Shown: positions 41,920 to 51,572, numbered from the stretch's first letter. The stretch: 64,000 bases of DNA from DAIDKA01 sp035506335 (GCA_035506335.1 DATJPN010000074.1:6924-70923); one strand, 5' to 3'. Translations and numbers: made by a program. Notes: generated from the sequence alone by a model not told the origin.

Positions 41920-42837
41920 TCAAGGGCCGCGACTGCGCGCTGCACGGACCGGTCGTCTTGATTGTAGAGGCAATGCCAGGATGCTGCCGGAAAGCTTCCC
42001 GACCCGGACCCACGCCCGCCCGGGTTGCAGGTAGACCACCGGATCCGAGGCACGGCATTCACCGCAGCGCGGATGCAGGCGCAGCTCCCCGAGGGTCGGA
42101 TTGCGCGGGTGCAGGCTGTCGGGCACCGAGACGCGCGCCACGGTCGTCGCCAGAAACTGGCTCAGGTCGGTCGCCGCGGTGCTCACCTGCAGGTCGAGCG
42201 GTCCGTCCCTGCCGAACAGCGCGAGGCTGCGCCGCGGCCGCCGGCTGTCGGCCGTGAGCGGCGCGGAGAAGTACTCCACCGGGACCGGCACGCGGGTCTC
42301 ATGGGTCGTCGCGATGGCGCGCACCGTGGTCAGGTCGAGCATCACGTGGAATTCGACCTGGCCCTCGAGATCGACCAGCTCATCGCGCACCACCGCCACC
42401 ACGGCATCCTGGCCGCGCAGGGTCTGCAGCTGGCTGTTGCTCTCGGGGCCCGAACTGCTGACGATCAGCGTTCGCCACGGCCAGTTTGCCGCCACGGGAG
42501 ACAAGCGCGCCAGCAGGACCTGGCTGAAGCCGCGATCCGGTTCGGAGGTCTGCCACGCCAGTGGCAATGCGGCGCGCCGCTCCACCCGATCGCGCCGGAC
42601 GATCGGAGCGGCGATCCAGTGCCCGAGCTTCAACGCGAGCGATTCGGCCCGACGGTCGGCGAGGGGCAGCGCGTGATGCACCAGCATCAGCTCCCCGAGG
42701 GGCGCTTCCAGGATGAGAACCGGCCGCAGGTCCGGCGACAGTTCGGTGGCCGATACTGAGGCCGCGGCGTGCGCCACGCCGGCGGCGGCGCCGATCAACG
42801 TGATCACGGCGCCCACAAGCCTGCGGGCCCGGCGCAT
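41920..42837 (-). CDS. Exported protein of unknown function
   Basis: About 305 residues. Signal peptide RRARRLVGAVITLIGAAAGVAHA; then LRPVLILEAPLGELMLVHHAL and a beta-rich body, with one C-x2-C pair (RCGEC) near residue 262. No domain recognised. Possible starts are ATG 42837, ATG 42858 or GTG 42879; the first gives the neatest signal peptide. It lies 21 bases after the flavin reductase start in the opposite transcription order, so the two may share a transcript. Confidence 0.65.
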   Translation of the reverse strand: MRRARRLVGAVITLIGAAAGVAHAAASVSATELSPDLRPVLILEAPLGELMLVHHALPLADRRAESLALKLGHWIAAPIVRRDRVERRAALPLAWQTSEPDRGFSQVLLARLSPVAANWPWRTLIVSSSGPESNSQLQTLRGQDAVVAVVRDELVDLEGQVEFHVMLDLTTVRAIATTHETRVPVPVEYFSAPLTADSRRPRRSLALFGRDGPLDLQVSTAATDLSQFLATTVARVSVPDSLHPRNPTLGELRLHPRCGECRASDPVVYLQPGRAWVRVGKLSGSILALPLQSRRPVRAARSRGP

Positions 42838-42935
42838 CGGGCTGGACGGCGGAAACATCGCTGCGGGCCGGGACCTCACGCTTCATTGTAATATGCGCAC
42901 CCGGTGCCGAAGGGTCCTTGGAAGGGGTGGGGTCA

Positions 42936-43766
42936 ATGCAGATATCCGAAATGTTTGCCGTGCGTGGCTACGGCGTGGTGGTCACCGGGGGAGCGAGCGG
43001 GCTCGGACTCGCCTACGCCGAAGTGCTGGCGCACAACGGTGCGCGCGTGACCATCCTGGACCTGAATGGCGCCGAGGTCGCGGGCCAGGCCGCGCGCCTG
43101 AGCGCCGCCGGGCTCGATGTCCGCGGCGTCGCCGTGAACGTCACGGATCATGCCGCCCTGGATGCGGCGATCGATGCCGCGGCCGCCCTGTATGGGCGCC
43201 TGGACGTGGTGTTCGCCAATGCCGGCGTGGATTCCGGCGCGGGCTTCGTCGACGGCTGGGTCGGCAACGATCGCAAGCGCGTGCCCGAAGGCGCTCTGGA
43301 AAACTACACCGACGAGCGCTGGAATCGCGTCATCGACGTGAACCTGAACGGGGTATTCGCGACGCTGCGCGCCGCGGCCCGGCACATGCGCCCGCGGCGC
43401 TCGGGCCGGATGATCGTCACGACCTCTCTCGCCGCCAGCAAGGTCGAACCGGCCATCGGTTCGGCGTACATGGCGGCCAAGGCCGGCGCCTTCCATCTCA
43501 CGCAGTGCGTAGCGCTGGAGCTCGCGGCGTACGGCATCACGGTGAATGCGATTGCGCCGGGATTCATCGTCACCAATATCGGCGGCGGCCACGCGAAGAA
43601 GCCGGAAACGCAGGCCACGGTGGGCAGGTTCATCCCGATGCACCGCGTGGGATTTCCGGATGACCTGAAGGGACTGGCGCTGTTCCTGGCCTCGCCGGCT
43701 TCAGCCTATATCACCGGGCAGCAGATCACGATCGATGGCGGCTGGGGACTGGGCTTCGCGGACTGA
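42936..43766 (+). CDS. Short-chain dehydrogenase/reductase
   Basis: 276 residues. SDR motifs: TGGASGLG (17-24), DLNG after beta-2 (Asp, so NAD preferred), NAGVDSG, and the catalytic Ser and Tyr-Lys in TTSLAAS and YMAAK. An extra loop (DGWVGNDRKRVPEG) follows the NAG motif. GGAAGGGG lies upstream of ATG 42936. Substrate unknown; the stop is 15 bases from convergent ilvE. Confidence 0.86.
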   Translation: MQISEMFAVRGYGVVVTGGASGLGLAYAEVLAHNGARVTILDLNGAEVAGQAARLSAAGLDVRGVAVNVTDHAALDAAIDAAAALYGRLDVVFANAGVDSGAGFVDGWVGNDRKRVPEGALENYTDERWNRVIDVNLNGVFATLRAAARHMRPRRSGRMIVTTSLAASKVEPAIGSAYMAAKAGAFHLTQCVALELAAYGITVNAIAPGFIVTNIGGGHAKKPETQATVGRFIPMHRVGFPDDLKGLALFLASPASAYITGQQITIDGGWGLGFAD

Positions 43767-43781
43767 CGCCGATCGGGCGGC

Positions 43782-44789
43782 TCATACCGCCGTCAGCCAT
43801 CCGAACCGGTCCGGCGCCGCACCGCGCTGCACGTCCACCAGCGCCGCGCGCAATGCCCGGGTCACGGGACCGACGGCGCCATCGGCGACGCGCACCTCGC
43901 GGTCCTTCCAGATCAGGGTGCCCACCGCGGCCAGCACGGCCGCCGTGCCCGAGAGGGCGGCCTCGCCCGTCGCCACCCAGTCGAGCGTCTCCTCCACCGT
44001 GACGATGCGCTCCTGCACGCTGTAGCCCATGTCCCGCGCGAGCGTCAGCAGCGAATCGCGCGTCACACCGTGCAGAAACGTGGAATCCAGGCTCCGCGTC
44101 AGGATCTGCCGCTCACGCAGCAGCAGGAAGTTGGCGGCACCGGTCTCCTGCACCTCGCCGTTCGGGCAGAACAGCACCTGGTCGGCCCGGTGCCCGCGGC
44201 GCGCGGCCAGGGTCGGTCCCAGCGCCGCCGCATAGTTGCCGCCGGTCTTCACCACGCCCAGGTGCGGCGCCGTGCGTGGCGCCGGCTCCATCAGGATCCG
44301 CAGCGGTTTCATGCCGCCGGCGAAGTAGTCCCATACGGGGCTCGCCATCACCACGAGTGTCGCCTGGTCGGCCGGCGTGGCCGCGGCGCCGATGTTCGGC
44401 GTGGTGCCGAACAGCACCGGACGCAGGTACAAGGCGCCCGGCGCGCCCGGCACCTCGGCACGGCTGCGATCCACCAGCGCCAGCACCATGTTGCGCACCA
44501 GGTTCGCATCCGGTTCGGGCAGCACCAGGAGGCGGGCGCTGTTGCGCAGCCTTTCGATGTGGCGGTCCATGCGGAAAATGTGCACGCCTCCGTCGTCGCG
44601 GCGATACGCCTTGAAACCCTCGAAGCAGGAGCTGCAGTAATGCAGGGCGTGCGCCGCCGGATGCAGCGTCAGCCCGCCGGTCGCGGTGAGGTCGAAGGCG
44701 GACCATGCGCCGTCCTTGAAGGTGGCGACGGCCATCAGCTCGGTGAACACGCTGCCGAACGGCGCCGTGCGGGGGTCGGGTCTGCTCAT
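43782..44789 (-). CDS. ilvE: Branched-chain amino acid aminotransferase
   Basis: 335 residues, fold type IV PLP enzyme of the eukaryote-like (type II) length. PLP lysine is K181 in VVKTGGNYAAAL; other motifs are CFEGFKAYR, YLRPVLFG and ETGAANFLLL. It exchanges the amino group between glutamate and the 2-oxo acids of leucine, isoleucine and valine in the cytoplasm. Confidence 0.9.
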   Translation of the reverse strand: MSRPDPRTAPFGSVFTELMAVATFKDGAWSAFDLTATGGLTLHPAAHALHYCSSCFEGFKAYRRDDGGVHIFRMDRHIERLRNSARLLVLPEPDANLVRNMVLALVDRSRAEVPGAPGALYLRPVLFGTTPNIGAAATPADQATLVVMASPVWDYFAGGMKPLRILMEPAPRTAPHLGVVKTGGNYAAALGPTLAARRGHRADQVLFCPNGEVQETGAANFLLLRERQILTRSLDSTFLHGVTRDSLLTLARDMGYSVQERIVTVEETLDWVATGEAALSGTAAVLAAVGTLIWKDREVRVADGAVGPVTRALRAALVDVQRGAAPDRFGWLTAV

Positions 44790-44801
44790 GAAGGAATTAT
44801 A

Positions 44802-47096
44802 TCAGCCCGCCGCGCGCAGCATGGCGCTCGCCCGGTCGAGCTGCTCGCTGTAGCGGACCAGGGCGGCCGCGGTCCGCTGCGCATACTCATCGGCCGTCTG
44901 CCAGTGACCCTGTTCGATGGCCTCGCGCACGCCGGGCAGCGTCTTCGCCCCATAGCCGCTGAGCAGTCCCGGCGCATAGATCAGGTGGGTGTACCAGCTG
45001 CGTCCCGGCAGGCCGTGCTCATCGGTCAGCGACCGCTCCAGACCCCGCAGCACCGCGTTGATCGAGCGCGCGTGCTCGGCGGCGAGCGGCGCTGTCGCGG
45101 CCATCCGCTGCGCATACAGGGCATCGAAGTCGCGCGCCGCGGCGAGCAGCCGCGTGACCGCGTTGTCGAGCGGCGCGAAGTTCAGGAACGGCACGGCGGC
45201 CTCGGGCAGCGGCGCGAGCACCGGCCGCCGCGGGTCCGCGGCGAGATCGAAGAGGTGCGCATCGATCATCGCCTGCAGATCCGCGGCGTGCTTGCGCCGC
45301 GCATCCGCGAGCGCATGCAGCTGATGGACGTAGCCGTCGATCCGCTGCGCCACGCTGCCCGCCTGCTGCGGCAGCAGCTGGGCATCGGCGACGCGCAGCA
45401 TCAGCCGGCCGTTGGTCTGTGCGAGGGCCACGCCGTAGCGGAAGTCCGGATCGCCGAATCGCACATAGTGCTCGAAGGTGTCGTAACGGGAGTGGTAGAC
45501 GCCCGACTGGTCCGCCTCGCCGCCGTATTCCACCGACAGGGTCGTGATTCCGAGGTGCTGCAGGAACGGCGTGAAGTCCGAACCGGACCCGAGTATCTCC
45601 AGCTGCAGGTCGCCGCCCCCCGAGGCGGCGCCTGCCGCGGCGCGCTCGTCCGGATCATCGGTGGCTCCCGCGGCATTGACCAGGATCCGGGCGCGCAGCC
45701 GTGCCTGCACGCTCGCACCGGTTTCCGGATCCACGACCGCGCCGGCCACCTGGTTCAGCAGACGCTGCAGCGAATCGCTGCCGCCGGCGCCCAGGAAGCC
45801 GCGCCCGTTCTCGTCGGAATTCAGGTACAGCACGGCTTTCGCCTGCAATTCCGCGGCATGGGTCTCGGCCCACTCGGTGGAGCCGAGCAGACCCGGCTCC
45901 TCGCCGTCCCAGCTCGCATACACGAGCGTGCGCCGGGGTCGCCAGCCGCTCTTGAGCAAGGCCCCGATGGCGCGCGCCTCCGCGAGCTCGGCGGTGGCGC
46001 CGGCGAGCGGATCCCACGCGCCCTCGACCCAGCCGTCGTGATGGTTGCCGCGTATCACCCACTCGTCGGGAAAGTCCGCTCCCTGGATCGTGGCAATGAC
46101 ATCGTAGATCGGCTTCAGGCTCCACTCGGACTTCACCATGAGGCGCACCTTCGCGCCGCCCGGCCCCAGGTGATAGGTGATCGGCAGGGAGCCGCGCCAC
46201 GCCGGCGGCGCCACCGGGCCCGCGAGGCTGCTCAGTATGGGCTGCGCATCGGCCCACGAAATCGGCAGCACCGGGATCTTTGCCACAGTCCGCGCATCCT
46301 TGATCGCCAGGCGTGCCGCGCCCGCCGTCGCGCCCGTTCCCGGCGTCAGCGGATCACCCGGGTAGACCGGAATGTCCGCGACCGATCCACGCTGTATGCC
46401 GTCGGCCGGGCGCCACCCGCCCGCAGGATACACATCACCGGCGGCGTACCCGTCCTCGTGCGGGTCGGAATAGATCAGGCATCCGACCGCACCGTGCTCA
46501 TGGGCCAGCTTGACTTTCACCCCGCGCCAGCCGCCGCCATAGCGCACCAGCACGATCTTGCCGGTCACGCTGACCCCGCGGCGCGCCAGCTCCTGGTAGT
46601 CGGCGGCCATGCCGAAGTTCACATAGACCACATCGGCCGTGACGTCACCGTCCGCGCCGTAGACGTTGTACGCGGGCAGCGCCCCGGGGGCGGCGCTGCC
46701 GGGATCCCCGGCAATTGCCGGCTCGGTGAGCCGGGCCCGGTGCGGCGCCGGTCCCAGCAACTCCACGCTTTCGGCCAGTGGCGTCGGATACAGCACCTGA
46801 AAAGTTTCGATCTGCGCCTGCCAGCCCCATGAGGCGAGCAGGTCGCGGATCCTTTGCGCATTCCTGCGGTCATGCGCCGAACCCACGTGGTTGGGCGCGG
46901 CGGCCAGGTCCTGCAGCCAGGCGCGCAGCTCGGCCGGGTTGAGGTCTGCGTCGAACCGGCTCTCCACGGCGAGCTCGGCGCTGCTGCCCGCGGCGTCGAA
47001 GCCGAGCAGATTCTCGGCGGCGGCCGCGCGGACCGGCGCCGCCAGCGATCCGCACAGGCACATGAGAAGGGCAATGACGCGTCGGTCGATGTTCAA
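44802..47096 (-). CDS. M28 family zinc peptidase (glutamate carboxypeptidase II-like)
   Basis: 764 residues with a signal peptide (1-25). Architecture follows glutamate carboxypeptidase II: PA domain (about 140-270, CLIYSDPHEDGY), peptidase domain with zinc ligands in GNHHDGW, DPLAG, WDGEEPGL, LNSDENG and YHSRYDTFE, and a C-terminal helical dimerisation domain. All ligands and the catalytic Glu are kept, so an active periplasmic exopeptidase is expected. Followed by S9 and ATP-grasp genes on the same strand. Confidence 0.88.
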   Translation of the reverse strand: MNIDRRVIALLMCLCGSLAAPVRAAAAENLLGFDAAGSSAELAVESRFDADLNPAELRAWLQDLAAAPNHVGSAHDRRNAQRIRDLLASWGWQAQIETFQVLYPTPLAESVELLGPAPHRARLTEPAIAGDPGSAAPGALPAYNVYGADGDVTADVVYVNFGMAADYQELARRGVSVTGKIVLVRYGGGWRGVKVKLAHEHGAVGCLIYSDPHEDGYAAGDVYPAGGWRPADGIQRGSVADIPVYPGDPLTPGTGATAGAARLAIKDARTVAKIPVLPISWADAQPILSSLAGPVAPPAWRGSLPITYHLGPGGAKVRLMVKSEWSLKPIYDVIATIQGADFPDEWVIRGNHHDGWVEGAWDPLAGATAELAEARAIGALLKSGWRPRRTLVYASWDGEEPGLLGSTEWAETHAAELQAKAVLYLNSDENGRGFLGAGGSDSLQRLLNQVAGAVVDPETGASVQARLRARILVNAAGATDDPDERAAAGAASGGGDLQLEILGSGSDFTPFLQHLGITTLSVEYGGEADQSGVYHSRYDTFEHYVRFGDPDFRYGVALAQTNGRLMLRVADAQLLPQQAGSVAQRIDGYVHQLHALADARRKHAADLQAMIDAHLFDLAADPRRPVLAPLPEAAVPFLNFAPLDNAVTRLLAAARDFDALYAQRMAATAPLAAEHARSINAVLRGLERSLTDEHGLPGRSWYTHLIYAPGLLSGYGAKTLPGVREAIEQGHWQTADEYAQRTAAALVRYSEQLDRASAMLRAAG

Positions 47097-47131
47097 AGGC
47101 TCACTCCGTGGCAGAAGGCGCGGGCTGTCAC

Positions 47132-49237
47132 TCAGTCGATGAGACGCTGCGACAGGTAGACGTATTCGAGCGCCAGGCGGCGGGCGCGCTCACGCAGATC
47201 GGCCGCCGCCGAGTGTCCGCCCTCGATGTTCTCGTAATACAGGAAGGGCATCCGCAGGGCTTCGAGCCTGGCGGCGTACTTGCGCGCGTGCCCGGGATGC
47301 ACCCGGTCATCCTTGGTGGAGGTGAGGATGAATACCAGCGGATAGTCCTTGCGAAAATGCAGATTCTGGTACGGGGACATCTTCTCGAGCCAGGCCCGCT
47401 CCTGCGGCACCTGCGGCGATCCATACTCATCCACCCACGACGCGCCGGCCAGCAACTTGTCGTAGCGCAGCATATCGAGCAGCGGCACCTGCAGGATGGC
47501 CGCGCGGAACAGTTCCGGGCGCTGCGTGAGCATGACCCCCATCAGCAGGCCGCCATTCGAACCGCCTTCGATCCCGAGGCGGCGGGTCGAGGTGATGCGC
47601 CGCGCGATCAGGTCCTCCGCGACCGCGATGAAATCATCGTACACGACCTGCCGATGGGTCTTGAGCCCGGCCTCGTGCCACGCCGGGCCGAACTCCCCGC
47701 CGCCGCGGATATTGGCGAGCACGTAGACACCGCCGTGCTCGAGCCACAATTTCCCGGTCGCGCCGAGGTAACTCGGCAACAGGGAGACATCGAACCCGCC
47801 ATAGCCGTACAGCAGGGTCGGTGCGGTGCCGTCGGCAACGAAATCCCTGGGTCTCACGAGGAAATACGGCACCCGGGTCCCGTCCTTCGAGGTCGCCTCG
47901 AGCGGCTCGACCAGGAATCGCCCGGCCGCGAATTTCTGCGCCAGGCTCTTGATGGGCCTGGCCTGCCGGGAGGGCACCTCGACCTGGTACAGCGTCGCGG
48001 GCGTGAGGAAATCCTCGTAGGTGACGAACGCCGTGTCGTTGCGTTCATCGCTGGTCGCGATTCCCACGGCGCCGTTGGCCGGCAGCGCGATGTCCACGGC
48101 CGTCCAGTCCCGGCCGTCAAACTTGAGGCGCAGCAGCCGCCACTTCACGTTGGAATACAGGGCCACGAGCACGCCGCCACGAGTGACCGCGACCTGCTCG
48201 ATCGAGTCGCGCGGACCCGGGGCCAGCGCCGTCCGGATCGGCGGCTCCCGGGCGGTCACCGCCGCGAGCGGCATGGACAGCAGCGAACCGCTCCTGAAGG
48301 TCTGCCCGCCCATCCGCCAGTCCTGGAGGATCCGGAACAGCAACTCGCCACGACTGATCGCCTGCAACTGCACCTTCGGCGGCAGCGTCATCGGTTGCAG
48401 GACGCCGGCCTGCAGGGCCAGGTAATCGGTGGTGAAGAACGTCCTCGCCCGGGCGATCACCAGCAACCGTTCGCCGCCGTCGCCATCCAGCCGATCCGGG
48501 CTGACCGCTACGTCATGAGCCTCGCCGCGATACAGTTCCCGGGCCTGAGCGAGCGGCTGGCCGCGGCGCCATTCCCGGACGATGAACGGGTACCCGGATT
48601 CGGTCAGGGAATGTGCCCCGAAGTCCGTGGCGACCAGCACCGTGTCCGCGTCCTTCCAGGCGACTTCGGACTTGGCCTCGGGCAATGTGAAGCCATCGGC
48701 CACGAAGCTGCGCGTGACCTGGTCGAACTCGCGGACCACCTTGGCATCCCGGCCGCCGTCGGAGAGGCTGATGAGGCAACGCGGGCCGTTGTCGGGCTGG
48801 CAAAGCACGCCCTTGTACACCCAGTTGCGTCCTTCGGCCCCCGCCAGGGCATCCACGTCGAGCAGGGTCTCCCACTGCGGCGTCGCGGTCTCGTAGGAAG
48901 CGAGCGCAGCACGGCGCCACACACCCCTGACATGCCGGTCGTCCTGCCAGAAGTTGTAGACGTAGCCGCCGCGCAGCGCGCCATAGGGAATGCGGCTGCG
49001 ATCCTCGAGAATGCCGAGCGCCTGCTCGTAGGCGGCCTGGTAGCGGACATCACCGGTGAGTTGCCCGAGCGAGCGCTCGTTGTGCTGGCGCACCCAGGCC
49101 AGCGCCCGCTCGCCCTCGATGTCCTCCAGCCACAGGAAAGGGTCGGCGCCGGCCGCGGCCAGCCCGAGAGCCGCGATCGCAGCTAACACGGGAGCCTCTG
49201 CATCAGGGGAATCAGCGCTCGGGGACATCCACGGCAC
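47132..49237 (-). CDS. Prolyl oligopeptidase family serine peptidase (S9A)
   Basis: 701 residues. Beta-propeller half beginning DPFLWLEDIEG, then alpha/beta-hydrolase half with LLYGYGGFD, nucleophile GGSNGG, Asp in STKDDRVHPGHA and His in EGGHSAAA. It cuts short peptides after proline. The N-terminus has a hydrophobic stretch (APVLAAIAALGLAAAGA) but acidic rather than basic residues before it, so export is uncertain; ATG 49228 is another possible start. Lies 35 bases upstream of the M28 gene, likely cotranscribed. Confidence 0.88.
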   Translation of the reverse strand: MPWMSPSADSPDAEAPVLAAIAALGLAAAGADPFLWLEDIEGERALAWVRQHNERSLGQLTGDVRYQAAYEQALGILEDRSRIPYGALRGGYVYNFWQDDRHVRGVWRRAALASYETATPQWETLLDVDALAGAEGRNWVYKGVLCQPDNGPRCLISLSDGGRDAKVVREFDQVTRSFVADGFTLPEAKSEVAWKDADTVLVATDFGAHSLTESGYPFIVREWRRGQPLAQARELYRGEAHDVAVSPDRLDGDGGERLLVIARARTFFTTDYLALQAGVLQPMTLPPKVQLQAISRGELLFRILQDWRMGGQTFRSGSLLSMPLAAVTAREPPIRTALAPGPRDSIEQVAVTRGGVLVALYSNVKWRLLRLKFDGRDWTAVDIALPANGAVGIATSDERNDTAFVTYEDFLTPATLYQVEVPSRQARPIKSLAQKFAAGRFLVEPLEATSKDGTRVPYFLVRPRDFVADGTAPTLLYGYGGFDVSLLPSYLGATGKLWLEHGGVYVLANIRGGGEFGPAWHEAGLKTHRQVVYDDFIAVAEDLIARRITSTRRLGIEGGSNGGLLMGVMLTQRPELFRAAILQVPLLDMLRYDKLLAGASWVDEYGSPQVPQERAWLEKMSPYQNLHFRKDYPLVFILTSTKDDRVHPGHARKYAARLEALRMPFLYYENIEGGHSAAADLRERARRLALEYVYLSQRLID

Positions 49238-49240
49238 CGA

Positions 49241-50191
49241 TTATAGCGGCACGGCCGCGGCGGGCGTGAATCGCCGGATGCAGTCGGCAAACCGGGCGGC
49301 GGCCCCGGGCGCATGGGCGAGGAACAGTGACGGTTCGATCAACTCCAGCTCGAGCAGCCGCGGCTGACCGCGCTCGTCGCGAATGAGATCGACCCGGGCA
49401 TACAGCGGAACGGCGAACGGGACCGCGGCCAGCGCCCGGCGCGCGACGGCGAGTTCATCCGGGGCGGCATCGCGCGCGCTGATGGTCTCCGCCGCGAACA
49501 ACCCGGTGGTCGGGCCGGCGCCGGACTTCAGCAGCGCGGCCTTGCGTATCGAGTGGCTGAATTCACCGCCGAAGAATATGAGCGCCGTTTCGCCCTCCTC
49601 GTCCACCCGCGAAAGATACGGCTGCAGCAGCGCGCTGCGCCCGGCGGCGAGCAGCCGCCCGGCGTGCGCCACGGCAGCCGCCCGGTCGGCGCGCCGCAGA
49701 CGCAGCGCGTCGCGCGAACCGGCGCCGATCGCCGGCTTGATCACCAGTTCGGCGCACTCGTGGTCGAGGAAGCCCGCAAGGACAGCCGCCACATCCGTAC
49801 CGGGTTCGAGAAAGGTCGTCGACACCACCGGCACGCCGGCGCTCGCCAGTGCGCCAAGATAGTGCTTGTCGATGTTCCAGCGCAGCATCGGCAGCGCATT
49901 GACGAGCGGCGCGGCCCGCGATGCGCGCTCCGCCCAGCTCACGAATTCCGCAAGACGTGCTGCATAGTCCCAGGTTGATCGCAGCAGCAGCATGTCGAAT
50001 CCGGACCAGTCGTGCGCGGCATCCCAGGCGAGGATGTGCGCTTCGATGCCGGCGTGGTGCAGCGCGTCGGCCAACGGCGACAGGTCCTCATCGAGCGATC
50101 GGGCCGCCTCGGCCGTCACCAGCGCGATGCGGCGCGATCCGGCGACATCGGCGCCGTGCGGAAGATGTTTCTGCAGCGCATCACCGCGCAT
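49241..50191 (-). CDS. ATP-grasp protein (DcsG-like)
   Basis: 316 residues. An N-terminal half with LLLRSTWDYAARLAEFVSW and NALPMLRWNIDKHYL, then ATP-grasp motifs ELVIKPAIGAGSRD, ALLQPYLSRVDEEGE and LLELELIEPSLF. The pattern is that of DcsG-type ligases (D-cycloserine synthetase relatives), a large family in bacteria without cycloserine clusters. It joins a carboxylate to an amine with ATP; substrate unknown. GGGAGG 9 bases upstream supports ATG 50191. Divergent from the HtrA-like pseudoprotease gene. Confidence 0.8.
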   Translation of the reverse strand: MRGDALQKHLPHGADVAGSRRIALVTAEAARSLDEDLSPLADALHHAGIEAHILAWDAAHDWSGFDMLLLRSTWDYAARLAEFVSWAERASRAAPLVNALPMLRWNIDKHYLGALASAGVPVVSTTFLEPGTDVAAVLAGFLDHECAELVIKPAIGAGSRDALRLRRADRAAAVAHAGRLLAAGRSALLQPYLSRVDEEGETALIFFGGEFSHSIRKAALLKSGAGPTTGLFAAETISARDAAPDELAVARRALAAVPFAVPLYARVDLIRDERGQPRLLELELIEPSLFLAHAPGAAARFADCIRRFTPAAAVPL

Positions 50192-50271
50192 TCGCGATCG
50201 GCCTCCCGACACCGAACCTTCACACCGGGTGGTATCGGTGTGGTCCGTAGCCTGATAGATTGTTGCCACGC

Positions 50272-51246
50272 ATGAGTGTATCCAAGAACTGGACCTTCCC
50301 CGCCGCCCTGCAACCGCGGCCCGAGCAGGTGCCCTTCGACCTGCAATCGGCCCTGCAGTCGGTGGTCAGGGTCCATTCGGAAATTCCCGAGGGCGCCTTC
50401 ACGGCGCCGCTGCTCGGCACCGAGCGCATCGGCAGCGGCGTGGTCATCGGCGAGGACGGCATGGTCCTCACGATCGGCTACCTGATCACCGAGGCGCGCA
50501 CGGTCTGGCTGTCCACCCATAACGGCCGTGCCGTACCCGGCCACGTGGCCGGGTACGATCAGATTTCCGGTTTCGGACTGGTGCTGCCCCTCGGCGATCT
50601 GGGCGTGCCGGTCCTGCAGCGCGGAACGGCGGCCGGGCTCGAGGTCGGTGCGAGCGCCATCGTCATCGGCCACGGCGGCCTCGCGCATTGCCTCAATGTC
50701 CATGTCACGGCGCGCCGGGAATTCGCCGGACATTGGGAATACCTGCTGGACGATGCGATCTTCACGGCACCGGCGCACCCGCAGTGGGGTGGCACGGCAC
50801 TGGTGGGCCGCGACGGACGCCTGCTCGGAGTCGGCTCCCTGCTGGTGGAGGAGTCCACGAGTGACCAGACTTTCGACGCCAACCTGTTCGTCCCGGTGGA
50901 TCTCCTGGATCCCATCCTGGACGACATGCTGCGCGCCGGACGTCCGTTGCAGGCGCCACGGCCCTGGCTCGGCATGTATGCCACCGAACAGCACGGCCGC
51001 CTGGTGGTCGGCGCCCTGGCGCAGGACGGGCCGGCGCATCGCGCCGGCGTCCGGGTGAATGACGAGGTCACCGCCGTCGCGGGACTCGGTGTTGCCGGGC
51101 TCGCCGACCTGTTCCGCAAGGTCTGGAGCATCGGGCCGGCCGGCAGCGAGATTCCCCTCACCCTCACCCGCGGCGAACGGACCTCACAGGTGCGGGTGCA
51201 TTCGGCCGACCGCTACGACTACCTGCTGAAGCCGCAGCGGCACTGA
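50272..51246 (+). CDS. HtrA/S1C-like protein with PDZ domain, catalytic triad lost
   Basis: 324 residues. A trypsin-like double barrel (GSGVVIGEDGMVLTIGYLI, AIVIGHGG) followed by a PDZ domain (about 235-320, GPAHRAGVRVNDEVTAVAGL). At the His position (usually LTNxHV) stands Y70, at the Ser position (usually GNSGG) stands W172 in PQWGGTAL, and the D-x3-D-x-A-L Asp motif reads DQISGFGLV. All three catalytic residues are gone, so it should bind rather than cut. No signal peptide is visible. Upstream GTTGCC offers only a weak ribosome site. Confidence 0.78.
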   Translation: MSVSKNWTFPAALQPRPEQVPFDLQSALQSVVRVHSEIPEGAFTAPLLGTERIGSGVVIGEDGMVLTIGYLITEARTVWLSTHNGRAVPGHVAGYDQISGFGLVLPLGDLGVPVLQRGTAAGLEVGASAIVIGHGGLAHCLNVHVTARREFAGHWEYLLDDAIFTAPAHPQWGGTALVGRDGRLLGVGSLLVEESTSDQTFDANLFVPVDLLDPILDDMLRAGRPLQAPRPWLGMYATEQHGRLVVGALAQDGPAHRAGVRVNDEVTAVAGLGVAGLADLFRKVWSIGPAGSEIPLTLTRGERTSQVRVHSADRYDYLLKPQRH

Positions 51247-51254
51247 GCCGCCCG

Positions 51255-51572
51255 TCAGGCAGCCGGGCCCGACAGGCAGGTCTTCATGAAGGCCTTGCGA
51301 TCGGCGCCCTTCAGGGCCTTCGCCTTGGCATCCGCGTTGCAGCTCTTCATCTTCTGCTGCTGCGGGGTGAGCGTCTTGGCGGCCGGCGCCGAGCTGCCCG
51401 CCGAGAGGCAGGATTTCATGAAGCTCTTGCGGGCATCCCCGGTCAGCTTCTGATCGCCGGCCTGCGCGTTGCAGGTCGTCATCTTGGTCTGCTGGGCGGT
51501 CTCGGCGTGGACGGCGAGCGTCGTTCCCAACGCCAGCAGCATCACGGCCGTCGCGGATCTGAACTTGCGCAT
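51255..51572 (-). CDS. psiF: PsiF repeat protein, exported
   Basis: 105 residues. Signal peptide (1-23) followed by two PsiF repeats, each with a K-x2-CNA motif (MTTCNAQAGDQKLTGDARKS and MKSCNADAKAKALKGADRKA) and F-M-K-x-CLS. Four conserved cysteines, two per repeat. In E. coli psiF is phosphate-starvation induced; function unknown, and no Pho box is evident here. Confidence 0.87.
   Translation of the reverse strand: MRKFRSATAVMLLALGTTLAVHAETAQQTKMTTCNAQAGDQKLTGDARKSFMKSCLSAGSSAPAAKTLTPQQQKMKSCNADAKAKALKGADRKAFMKTCLSGPAA

Noticed and set aside
44070..46832. Very long open frame on the plus strand (about 920 codons) antisense to ilvE and the M28 peptidase gene
   Set aside because: High-GC coding sequence leaves few stops in the opposite strand. 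The translation is Arg/Gly/His-rich with no domain, and the minus-strand genes have complete catalytic motifs.
47108..49186. Open plus-strand frame of about 690 codons antisense to the S9 peptidase
   Set aside because: Shadow of the minus-strand gene, same compositional reasons; no conserved motif or ribosome site.
49240..49245. Perfect TATAAT on the minus strand just before the S9 peptidase start
   Set aside because: No -35 at the right distance and it overlaps the ATP-grasp stop codon; transcription starting there would be almost leaderless, so I did not list it as a promoter.
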